Source: Sesamum alatum
Taxonomy: Eukaryota > Streptophyta > Magnoliopsida > Lamiales > Pedaliaceae
Assembly: GCA_034509735.1 (NCBI GenBank)
Contig: JACGWO010000006.1
Coordinates: 6,959,001-7,023,000 of the forward strand
DNA: 64,000 nucleotides
Direction: 5' to 3'
A model generated the notes under the pieces. It saw only the letters and a list, made by a program, of their open reading frames with translations. It made no database searches and had not been told where the DNA came from. The position numbers and the translations under genes are program-made. Below, piece after piece: positions 36,887 to 46,704 of the stretch (position 1 is its first letter; each line of letters opens with the position of its first letter).

Positions 36887-38800
36887 CATGTTAAGACAGT
36901 TGAGGAAATGGATGTATGATCAAGACGTCCTGGGTGTGATGCCGGAGTTGAGGATGGTGTTACAATATTTTTAGAATGGGCCCAGTCTCAGCGTGCATAT
37001 ATGAACGGGGACAAGATTAAGTGTCCCTACCGGAAGTGCAAAAACGAACGGTTCAAAACACCAGACGAGATAAATTTTGATTTGTGTATGAAAGGGTTTA
37101 TGCCAGAGTATTACAATTGGACTTCGCATGTGAGGAGAGAGTGCAGGAATACTTTGAAGCATTGACAACGCCCTCTCTGCAGCAGCAGCAAACGCCACCC
37201 GTTCAGGAGGAGGGTAGTTCGCATTGGGGTGATGCGGCTCAGATGGATTAGGCGCAGAGGATGGTGGGCCGTCATTCTGGTCTTCGTACAACTAGGAGGG
37301 ACCGACTAATGATGGTACTCGGTATTGTCCATCTAATGTGGGTCCTAGTTCATATTACGATTCGGGGCCCTATGATTATGTGTCTGGCTTGTCAGACCGT
37401 TTTTTTGATGTAGTTCATGCTGCGGACCAACCTTTGTGGAATGGCTGCACCACCTCTCAGTTGGCGTCAATTGCCTCTTTGGTGAATATCAAGGCCAAAG
37501 GGGGTTTTTCCGAGCATACATATGATTGGTTATGCCAGTGGGCTGATACTGTAATGCCCCGCGATCACACTTTCCCCATCGATTATTACAATACGAAGAA
37601 ATTGATAAGAGAATTGGGTTTACTAGTTCAGAAGATTGATGTTTGCAAAAACGGTTGCATGTTATACTGGAAGGACGATATTGATTTGGAATATTGCAAG
37701 TTTTGTGGAGACGCTAGGTACAAGCCCACCAGGGACAGAAATCCTAAACGCAAGAAGTCCCCGTATGACATTCTTAGGTATCTACCGATTACCCCTGGGC
37801 TGCAGAGGTTGTATGCGTCGGAGGTCATAGCAGAGCATATGACTTGGCATGCGAGCCATCAGACGGAGGAAAGATCCATGTGTCATCCATCCGATTCAGA
37901 GGCTTGGAAGCATTTTGACCGGACGTATCCTGATTTTGCAGCTGAATCGAGGAATGTTAGACTTGGGTTGTGCACGGATGGGTTTGCACCGCACGGTCAG
38001 TATGGTAAAACTTACTCATGTTGGCCCGTGATACTTACATCGTTCAATCTCCCACTGGGAATGTGCATAAAGTTTGAGTATATGTTCCTAACGATGGTGA
38101 TCCCTGACCCATCAAATCCCAAACATCTTATCGATGTCTACATGGAGCCGTTGACCGAGTAGTTGCAGAAGTCACGACATACCCATCTTACTTCGTCAAT
38201 GGCTTCAATTTCCACACTGAACGTCACAATGTCGGCAAGTCAACAATGAATTGTGGTGTTTGTGTCAAAAGCTCATCATATACAGACACGGATTCTGAAT
38301 TCTATGGAATTTTGGAAGAGATAATTCAGCTAGATTACCCACTAATTCCGAACATGCACATTGTAGTGTTTAATTGTCGTTGGGGTCGATCCGATCAGAG
38401 GCATGAAGATACACCCTCGTTATCACATCGTTGATGTCAACTTCAAAAAGCTCTACCAAAAGAATGAACCATTCATACTGGCACAACAAGCAGTATAAGT
38501 ATACTACGCGGATTACCCGAGCATGAAGAAGGGCAAAGTCGACTGGAAAGCTGTTTGCAAAATCAAGGCTCGAAGAGTTGTCGATGACTCGCGATGGACC
38601 GAGGTCGCCTACAGATGGATGAAGTTGTACCTAATCCAGATGTTGTAATAGATAACCAAACATTTGAACTGCGTGACCCAACGGGAATACAATTGGTCGT
38701 TGATCATGGAGCAGGGCCATCGCGCTCGCCAGACAGTTAATCCGAAGATGAAGATGAAGATAGCTTTGACGAGGCTGAGTCCGATGAAGAGACTTTTTGA
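36887..38800 (+). pseudogene. TNP2-type CACTA transposase gene, decayed
   Basis: Starts MLRQLRKWMYDQD. After a frame change it gives a transposase-associated domain (QRAYMNGDKIKCPYRKCKNE, DEINFDLCMKGFMPEYY). A long frame (37338-38162) has SIASLVNIKAKG, CKNGCMLYWKDD, KKSPYDILRYLPITPGLQRL, HPSDSEAWKHFDRTYPDFA and RLGLCTDGFAPHG, the start of Transposase_21 with the TDG that should hold its first acidic residue. It ends YMEPLTE and a stop. The sequence then jumps to NGFNFHTERHN and a DUF4216-type tail (YHIVDVNFKKLYQKNEPFIL). The rest of the catalytic domain is absent. Other faults: a lost base near 37129, a TAG near 37230, a frame shift near 38385 and a TAA near 38497. Confidence 0.85.
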
Positions 38801-38879
38801 ATTTTCAAAAAAAATTCTGTAATTTTTTATCACAGTTATTATTAAAATTGTATTTGATAGATGTATTTTGATTATCAGG

Positions 38880-39529
38880 ACCGTTGCTATTTGGGGTACA
38901 ATATTTCAAATATGACGGCTAATTAAAAAAAATGAGGGAAATTTGAATTAGGAACTGTCCAAATATATACTTACCGTTCCTATTTGAGATACAATATTTC
39001 AAATATGGCGGCTAATTAAAAAAATGAGGAAAATTTGAATTAGGAACGGTCCAAATATATACTTACTATTTCTATTTGAGGTACAATATTTCAAATATGG
39101 CGGCTAATTAAAAAAAATGAGGAAAATTTGAATTGGGAACGGTCCAAATATATACTTACCGTTCCTATTTGAGGTATAATATTTCAAATATGGCGGCTAA
39201 TTAAAAAAAATGAGGGATATTTGAATTAGGAACGGTCCAAATATATACTTACCGTTCCTATTTGAGGTACAATATTTCAAATATGGCGGCTAATTAAAAA
39301 AAATGTGGGAAATTTGAATTAGGAACGGTCCAGATATATACTTACCGTTCCTATTTGAGGTACAATATTTCAAATATGGCGGCTAATTAAAAAAAATGAG
39401 GAAAATTTGAATTAGGAACGGTCCAAATATATACTTACCGTTCCTATTTGAGGTACAATATTTCAAATATGGCGGCTAATTAAAAAAAATGTGGAAAATT
39501 TGAATTAGGAACGGTAGGTGAAAACCTAC
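38880..39529. repeat. seven tandem 93-bp units with inverted AGGAACGGT/ACCGTTCCT
   Basis: Units start at 38880, 38973, about 39066, 39158, 39251, 39344 and 39437, a constant 93-bp period. A typical unit has accgttcctatttgaggtac, caatatttcaaatatggcgg, ctaattaaaaaaaatgagg and aatttgaattaggaacggtc. Across each unit joint AGGAACGGT and ACCGTTCCT face each other over 14 bp (ccaaatatatactt). The first unit is the most degenerate (ggaactgtcc, accgttgct) and the third has an altered motif (actatttct). The array lies after the TNP2-type gene, not at an element end. Confidence 0.95.
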
Positions 39530-40600
39530 GACCGTTCCAAACTGTAGTCCAATATTTTGTTTTGGCGCCCAATGAAAAATTGGTGGAAAATTCAACTATT
39601 GGAACGGTAAGTTTACACATGACCGTTCCAGATTATAATAGGAACGGTAACTACGTGAGTGCATTAAAACGACATCGTTCTTTATAATAGGAACGGTATT
39701 GGGAACACTGGGTCTATTAGGTAACCGTTCCTAGTATTACAACTCCAACCAATTTGTCCGATATCTCAACATCCGTCAGCCGGATCGATACCATTTTTTA
39801 ACACGTACAAGGTTATGGATATGAATTGATGTCCAACGGTCGGATTTCCAATCAGTAACCCGGATTTAAGGATGCATCTGTTTTGTTAAGATGAATACTG
39901 ACCGGATACGATAACTCGAGATCCGCACACCGAAATATTTCGAAACGACATATAATGTATTCTTTTGTGTGTTATATCATATCTAACGGTCTGATTGGAA
40001 TTTTGACGGTCTGATTATGCCGTGCATTACAACAATATAGGATGCTAGTTACATATGTGAAATACTAACAAAAAAATGTTTACAAATATACTTCATATTG
40101 TGAATGTGTGTCTATTTTTTGGAAATTATTATAGATTTTTATAATTTTTAAACATCCAATTGTATACATTTATTTAATAAAACAAGTGTTCAGAACGTGT
40201 TTTTCTTAATTTATTTTTAGTATCTAAGAAGATAAAAAAACAATTGCAATACATATAGGAACGGTAATGTGTAAAAATAGGAACGGTAACTAAATGCATG
40301 TCTAAAAATGACGTCGTTTCTTTAGTTAGGAACGAGGTTGGGAACAGTTGTTGTATTATAAGACCGTTCCTATTAGTGCAATTCCAAGTACTAAGTATTT
40401 GGAATTGATATGGGAACGGTAATCTTTTATTTAGGAACGGTTGGTATTGGGAACGATTATGGACATGGTTCTACTACTAAGTAACCGTTCCTATTTAGGT
40501 CAACAACATCAAAACGACATCGTATTGTGGCTAATACGATGTCGTTTTCTTTAGTTGGACCGGTAATAGGAACGGTCCGGCAAAAAATGACCGTTCCAAA
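39530..40600. repeat. internal motif-rich spacer upstream of the Transposase_24 gene
   Basis: More ggaacggt/accgttcc words at 39530-39730 and 40255-40600, separated by 39760-40160, which is homologous to 23400-23740 of CACTA element 1. The second cluster ends just before the TATA box at about 40608. Confidence 0.65.
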
Positions 40601-41641
40601 AAGTCCTATAAATTAAACCCTTGGCTGATTTTTTCTCACTTTCTCCTCTCTTACTCTCTCTCTCTCAGAATCTCTCTCTCTCTCTGCCCCTTCGCCTCTC
40701 TCCCTCCGCCTCTCTCCTACGGCCACCGTCCACCACCCTCAGCCACTCCCTCCTCCGTCCGCTTTTCTCCTCCACCGTTGACGCCATCCGTCCGCTTTTC
40801 TCCTCCACCGTCCGCCGTATCTGCCACCACTGACGCCGAGCCTCCACCGCCTCTACCAAGTAGGGTCTAAAAAACCCTCTTTAATTTTATTTTCATTAAA
40901 ATTTGTCTGTAATTTTTGTTTATGTAATGTATGTATAGTTTGGGTTTATTTATGTAATTTATGTATAGATAGGATTTTTATGTAATTTATGAATAGTTAG
41001 GGAATTTAGTTGTAATTTTGTTAGTTAGGGGATGTTAAACGTAATTTCTGTATTTTTCTGTAATAATTCTGTAATTATTCTGTATTTTCTGTAATTAATT
41101 TGTGGAATTTTCTATTTTCTATAATTCCTGTTAATTAGTGTAATTTATTTATAATTTATTGGTCTAATTTTTTGGTGTAATTTGTTGGTGTAATTTGTTG
41201 GTGTAATTAGTGTAATTTAGTTTTAATTTTTGGTGTAAATTGTTGTCAATTTGTAAATTTTTCTGTCAATTTGTAATTTTTCTGTTTTAAAAATTTGAAA
41301 AATCTGGAAATTATATTTTCGGTAAATTTCCAAAATTATGAAAATTCTGAAAATTTCAGAAATTAGTTAGAAATATAATATAATTATTAGAAAATCTGGA
41401 AGTTTTATTTTTTTTCTATTTTTAAAATCTGGAAGTTATAAAAATCTGGAAATTTGAATTTTTTAAAAAATTCAATAATTAAAAATATGATAATTTGAAG
41501 GAATCAGTGCAATTTTAGGGTAAAAATATGGTATTTAGTATAAATATGTACAGTTGTAGAATTTAGTTTGCATATATATTAAATAAATTAGAAAATCTTC
41601 ATTATTGAAATAAATTGATACTTATGTGTATTTTTTAGATA
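40601..41641 (+). promoter_or_regulatory. promoter, CT-rich 5' UTR and leader intron of the Transposase_24 gene
   Basis: CTATAAATTA (about 40607-40616) precedes a CT-rich stretch (40632-40730, ctctctctcagaatctctct) typical of a plant 5' UTR. The UTR appears to end near 40860. An AT-rich intron then runs to TTTTTTAG (41638), three bases before the ATG at 41642. Exact transcription start and donor were not determined. Confidence 0.5.
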
Positions 41642-43183
41642 ATGTCTGATTGGGATTTTCCACCTCAAGGAGGTGGACGTGGCCGCGATCGCGGCGTTAC
41701 CACCGGCCGGTGTTGCTTCCCAGGATGGGGAAGCAGTGTTCCGACCACCACCACCACCACCTGCGCCGGCAGAGCAGGCACCCGCACTACCTGCGCCGGA
41801 TCAGCAGCCCGGTGCGTCCACTGCTGCGCCGGATCAGCAGCCCGGACCATCCACTACTACACCGACGGTCGATCTGGCCCGTCCATGGGCTGCCCCACCA
41901 CCACCACCCCACCGCCCACCACTCCCACCACCATCCACACGCCAGTACATCACACTCGCCGATGCGAGGTACAATTTATGTTTTTAATTTTTTTCTGTAA
42001 TTTAATTAATATTTTTATGACATACTAATTATTTTATAATTTCAGTCGTGATTGGAAGATCCACGAGCGCATGTACGCAGTTATGCGAGGACACTATCCC
42101 CATCCTTGGGGTAGTTTGCGCAAGGTGCCGCCAGAGCACCAACATTTCTGGTTTGAGAGTTTGAAGGTAACAACAATCAATTTTTTAAATATTTTAAGAA
42201 TCTAAGTTAAAAAATATTTTTATATTTTTTTTAATACAGATGACGTACTGGTGGGATGCCGACGACGAGTCGATGTTCAAGATCTTCCATGTCTGGGTGC
42301 GGAAGTTCTTGAGGAAGAAGTTCGTCCTCGCCAGACAGTCGCTGCAGAAGCCTCTATGGCTGGCGAACAAGGTGTGGCGGCAGCTCCTCCTGTACTGGGA
42401 TTCCCCAGAGTTCCAAAAGGAGTGCAAGAAGAATAAGGTGAACCGGAACGCCAACCCAGCCGCATCCACTACTGTGTGCCGCAGGGGATCTGTCTCCGTC
42501 GGTATGCACAAGCGGAAAATGGTAAGATATCTAATGTTATTTCAATTATTTATTACTATTAAATTAAAATTGTAATAACTGTTTCCCATTTCTTTTTACA
42601 GGATGAGCAGCTCGGCCAGCCAGTGAAGCAGATGGAGTTATTCTCCAGATGCTACAAAAAGAAGGTCGACGGCGGCTGGAGCGGGTCGACGGCCGCGGAG
42701 GTGGCGGTAAGTTGTAATTAAAACATTCTAATTTATTTTTTAAAATATTTGAAAATTTTTCTAATTTATTGTAATTATTTTTGCAGGAGATGTTCCAGAA
42801 GATGATGGAGGATCATCAGTCTCAGGCCCTGAGGATCCTGCTTCCGAATTAGAGGGCTCGGTGGCGCAGACCGAGCAGCAGATGTGGCTCACTTGCGTCG
42901 GGGGCAAGAACAAGGTCGGGTATTTGGTCTTGGTTCTGAGGCTCTGGGCTCAGCCAGATCATTACCTCGCCATGGCCACCGCCACCGCCACCGCCCGCGC
43001 CAGAGCCAGCGCCTTAACGTGGAGGGTCGGTTGGACCGCCTCGAGGAGATGATGGCGGACCTGGTGGGCATGGTGAAGGACATGCAGACCAGTCCCTCCG
43101 ACGCCGGCCCATCACGGCCTCCTAGAGACCCCACCCGTCCAGACATTAACGAGATGGACGAGGCCGATGGGGACGAATCATAA
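41642..43183 (+). pseudogene. CACTA Transposase_24 (Ptta/En/Spm) protein gene, 5 exons
   Basis: Exon 1 (41642 to about 41969) starts MSDWDFPPQGGGRGRDRG; a +1 shift then opens a proline-rich frame ending STRQYITLADA. Exon 2 (about 42046-42166) encodes DWKIHERMYAVMRGHYPHPW and PPEHQHFWFESLK, with donor aag/gtaaca. Exon 3 (42241-42522) encodes MTYWWDADDESMFKIFHVWV, WRQLLLYWDSPEFQKECKKN and VGMHKRKM, with donor atg/gtaag. Exon 4 (42602-42706) gives DEQLGQPVKQMELFSRCYKK. Exon 5 (42788-43183) has MFQKMMEDHQSQ, VAQTEQQMWLTCVGGKNK, a coiled coil RLEEMMADLVGMVKDMQ and an acidic C-terminus DEADGDES. Splice signals are intact; shifts in exon 1 and at least two in exon 5 break the frame. Partner of the TNP2 transposase in this class. 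Confidence 0.8.
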
Positions 43184-44081
43184 ATTATGTATTTTTTTTA
43201 ATTTTTTGTAATCAAATCGGATAATATTCGTATTTAATATAATTTTTATTTCTAAATTATGCATTTTTTTTCATATTTAAATATTAATTATATAATCAAA
43301 ATATTATTATTAATTTAATTTATATTTAAATGATAAAAACTATTAATATAAAAAAATAATAATTCATTATTTAGGAACAGTACTTTAGACGGTTCGTAAT
43401 CGCAACATACCGTTCCTATATTTGACTTTTTCAAAAGACTAACCGTTCTCAATGCCGATGAAATAACCATTCCAACTGTACAAGTCAACCGTTCCTAAAG
43501 ACGGAACCTACCATGCCTAATTGTATTCCAAAATTAATCCTTTCGTGGTTAGGCTTTCGTTCTAAAGACAATACCAAAAATCGGTCCAAAATGTTATTTC
43601 CAAAGTTAGAGTGCAAACACCGTTCCTAAATGTCGCGATAAAATATATTCCAGTTACCGCTCCTAATCTCTACAACCAACCATTCCTATATGTATTCCAG
43701 ACACCATGCTAAATTTTATCTACAACATAAGTCGACTGTTCCAAAAAAAGTTCTAAGGACCGTTCCTAATTGCGCGATTTAGTTTCGATGCTACCGATCC
43801 TAATGTTTATAAAGTGTTCCAAATGCAAAAAAAATCAAAATTATACGTACAAAGGTAATTAGGAACGGTAGAACCAAATGGTGCCAAACATCGTTCCCAA
43901 ATAGGAACGGTAATCTCGGTATCGTTCCTAATAATTAGGATCGCCTCTTATTGCCACGGATAGCCTCCCGTTCCTCAACGTTCCTAATTGCAGTCCAAAA
44001 GGTTCAAATGAAGTATTACCGTTCCAAATAATAAAAAAATCGTTCCTCTTACCGTCCCAATTCCCGCTTTTTTTTGTAGTG
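43184..44081. repeat. right subterminal motif region of CACTA element 2
   Basis: AT-rich to about 43370, then dense accgttcc/ggaacggt words and variants up to the terminus. It mirrors the left end and matches 19555-20350 of element 1 in position. Confidence 0.7.
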
Positions 44082-44574
44082 CAAGGCCTCACCTGAGCTA
44101 ATAGGAGTTAACTACCGTTAACAGCCATGTGCGAGACACATGGCCTCTGCCGTTAACTTGGGATCAAAATAGCGTGTTTTTAATGATATTAAAAGTGACA
44201 CTCGCCATTGTGGTACCAAAAAAATATCTTTGTCCCGCGAATATACGTGAAGTATATGTGCCAAAGCATATCTATTTAAATTTATATTACATATATTACA
44301 CATGTATGTATTTAATTAAGTACAACTTTGTTTTCAAAATGAAAAAAAGAACGTTACAAGTGTACATACACACATATATCATATGTTCATATATGCATGC
44401 ATCAATTTAAATAAATTGTTAAAACATTTATTATACAAATATAATATTCCATATAAAGTAATATAATCAATCCTTACACTTCATATATATGTATTTTTTA
44501 TGTACTAACTGAAAAATTAAATAGCCGAACTAGATTTTACGGAGCAAGACGAGGGTTATTGAAGATTATAGAGG
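44082..44574. other. spacer, nothing recognised
   Basis: Contains a small palindrome near 44128 (ccatgtgcgagacacatgg) and short AT-rich frames. No gene or element seen. Confidence 0.35.
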
Positions 44575-45066
44575 ACATAATTGTTTTTAATAAGTTAAAA
44601 TAGTCTGATTATAAGATTCTAAAATAAGATGTTTTGGATGTTATAAGATCCTTTTAAAAAAAATTAAATTTACCTAACTTTTTTTTAAAACATTTTATGA
44701 CCCCTATATAATTAATATTTCATAAGAAAAAAATATCATCATATTTTGGCTATATTTCAGTTTGGGAACGAGGGTTATAAAAGCGTTCCAAACTATGTTA
44801 TAATATTTTACCATTTTATTTTTGGCATGATTGTAGGAACACAACTTGTATCACAAGAATTGAACGATTTTGAGAACGGTCCAACCATTCCAAAAACAAA
44901 TGATGGAATATAAGAGAAATGTGACGCCAGACGTGTGATTCCGTTCCTCAATAGTTCCAATGACCGTTCTTAAAAGAAACGGGCATTGAAATGATCATAA
45001 AATCCGCTGCAAATCTCAATTTTTTGTTGTAGTGTAAGTGTAATTACCACTATTTTAAATACACTT
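44575..45066. mobile_element. TIR element of the 45603 family, split by a CACTA end
   Basis: The left part (44600-44740) has the gattataagattctaaaata and gttttggatgttataagatc arm sequence. The right end acttagccaaacaccctc (about 45048-45066) closes it. The middle, about 44750-45035, is a CACTA-type end. Confidence 0.5.
44750..45035. mobile_element. truncated CACTA end
   Basis: gaacgagg, aacgattttgagaacggtcc and ccgttcc words lead to a terminus ending ttttttgttgtagtg (GTAGTG at 45030-45035). The opposite terminus is missing. Confidence 0.55.
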
Positions 45067-45136
45067 AGCCAAACACCCTCTAAGTCCAAAATCCAAATCA
45101 CTCCCTTATTAAAATCGAAATAGGTACAAGACCTCC

Positions 45137-45341
45137 CACTACAAGAAAATAACTAAATAACAACGAAAAATTTATTTCTAAAATCAGCGTCGAGCTAAAT
45201 TAGTAAGTAAAATTTTCGTTGCTAAATACATTAGCAAGTATACTTCTTATGTTAAAAAGTATATTAGCAACGAGAAATTTTCTTGGTAATTAGTTCGAGG
45301 TTGATTCTTTTTATTTGCTATTGAGCGCTTTTCTTGTAGTG
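45137..45341. mobile_element. 205-bp deletion-derivative CACTA element, TSD TCC
   Basis: CACTACAAGAAAA at 45137 and TTTTCTTGTAGTG ending at 45341 are inverted. TCC flanks both sides (45134-45136, 45342-45344). The interior has cgttgctaa/ttagcaacg words in inverted order. Its TIR differs from that of the large elements, so another CACTA family would have mobilised it. Confidence 0.85.
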
Positions 45342-45602
45342 TCCCTAAACTATAGAAATGATAAAAAATGCACCTTATTGGGAAAAAAAAAAAAAAAAAC
45401 ATTTAACCTCCTCTACCCTAACTCACAAAACTTGCGATTGATTTTCATGCTTTTATTTGTGTGTCGTCTATTTTGGTCTCGTTTATCAAATAAAAAAAAA
45501 AATACTATTCAACAAGCACTTAGTTTTATTTTATCTTTGTAGCCTCAACACGTCTTACGATTTTTTTGGCATGTTGGGGATGGAGAAAAAGCAGAGACTA
45601 AG

Positions 45603-45982
45603 AGGGTGTTTGGCTAAGCTTAAAAAAGCTTTCAAAACATCTTATAAGATGTTTTGAGAGCTTTTAAGATGTCATGAACTGTTTGACAAATTTTTTTTAA
45701 AAGAGCTTATAGGATTTCAAAATAAGATGTTTTTGATCTTATAAGATCTTTTTAAAAAAGTTAAACTTTCCTAACTTTTTTTATAAGATCTTATAAGTTC
45801 TATGCAATTAATAATTGATAAGACAAAAATAACCTTATTAATTTACTATATTTTAATTTTACCTTCATAACAAACATATTTTTAACAACAAAAATTCTCA
45901 CTCTCTCTCCCCCTTCTCCTCTTTACTCTCTCTCTCTCTCTCTCTCTCACCCCTCCTGCCTCCCTCCCCCTTTTCCTGTTTA

Positions 45983-46017
<35 letters not shown>

Positions 46018-46631
46018 GATATATATATAATGTCATCTTTTCTTCTCATATATAATTATGAAATTATTTACATAATTAATATTAATTTTTAAGTATTATA
46101 ATTATGAAAAACATTGCTACTGATATTATATGTTATAATATGGTTAAAATTAGCCATTGAAATTAATAAAAAGATATATCAATGATACATCGATGTTAAT
46201 ATTCGACTAGCATGAATGTTAATATTATTTTAATGCAAAAGTTTAAAGATAATAATTTTTCAATTTTTTATTTTTGAAAAAAAAAATCTATTAATTTTTA
46301 TTTAGAGTTAAAACTATTGTATATTATTTATGAAAGTATTTTTAAAAATATTCAAATACAAAATATGTCAACAAAAATAACAATTTATTTGATTCTAATA
46401 GTATGATGTTTGTTTTGGTAATTTTACCAATAAAAAGACCTTATCATGCCAAACACCCCAACATCTTATAAGATATGAAAACATCTTATAAGCTTTAACA
46501 TCTTATTTTATCCAAACACTTCAAGAGCTTATTTTAAAAATAAGATCCAACATCTTATAAGCTCCTAAAACATCTTATAAGATGCAGGAGCTTATAAGAT
46601 GTTTTAAAAAAGCTTAGCCAAACACCCTTAA
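45603..46631. mobile_element. about 1030-bp TIR element (GGGTGTTTGGCTAAGCTT)
   Basis: GGGTGTTTGGCTAAGCTT at the left and AAGCTTAGCCAAACACCC at the right are perfect inverted copies, extended by cttataagatgtttt arms. The interior is AT-rich with CT and TA microsatellites (45905-46030). It shares an internal motif with 2256-3270 in the opposite orientation. The TSD is not clear; TAA stands just before the left end and TTA/TAA just after the right end, as for PIF/Harbinger. It ends 74 bp from the BAHD stop codon, so it may lie in the 3' UTR. Confidence 0.7.
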
Positions 46632-46704
46632 TTATTAAGAAAGGAAAAACTAATAAAATACAAACCAAAATATGAAAATTCCTCTGAAAAATATAACTTT
46701 AATC

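Larger units (their letters stand above)
35994..44081 (+). mobile_element. CACTA (En/Spm) element 2, both ends present, TSD CAA
   Basis: Begins CACTACAAAAAAATGCGGGA (35994) and ends with the complement, tcccgctttttttttgtagtg-type sequence (44081). CAA flanks both ends (35991-35993, 44082-44084), the 3-bp TSD expected for CACTA elements. Contents in order: a motif-rich left end, a TNP2-type gene, a 93-bp tandem array, a motif-rich spacer, a Transposase_24 gene and a motif-rich right end. Total 8088 bp. Both genes are broken, so the element is non-autonomous now. Confidence 0.95.

Noticed and set aside
38880..39529. Regular repeats considered as a CRISPR array
   Set aside because: The full 93-bp unit is repeated without unique spacers, the genome is a plant, and the unit matches the motifs of the surrounding CACTA element.
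41642..42028. Several overlapping long frames in Transposase_24 exon 1 and on its complement
   Set aside because: They are alternative frames of one GC- and proline-rich exon. Only the frame matching the copy in element 1 was kept.
44128..44146. Small palindrome ccatgtgcgagacacatgg
   Set aside because: An isolated 8-bp stem without T-tract, repeat copies or neighbouring gene. Too short to interpret.
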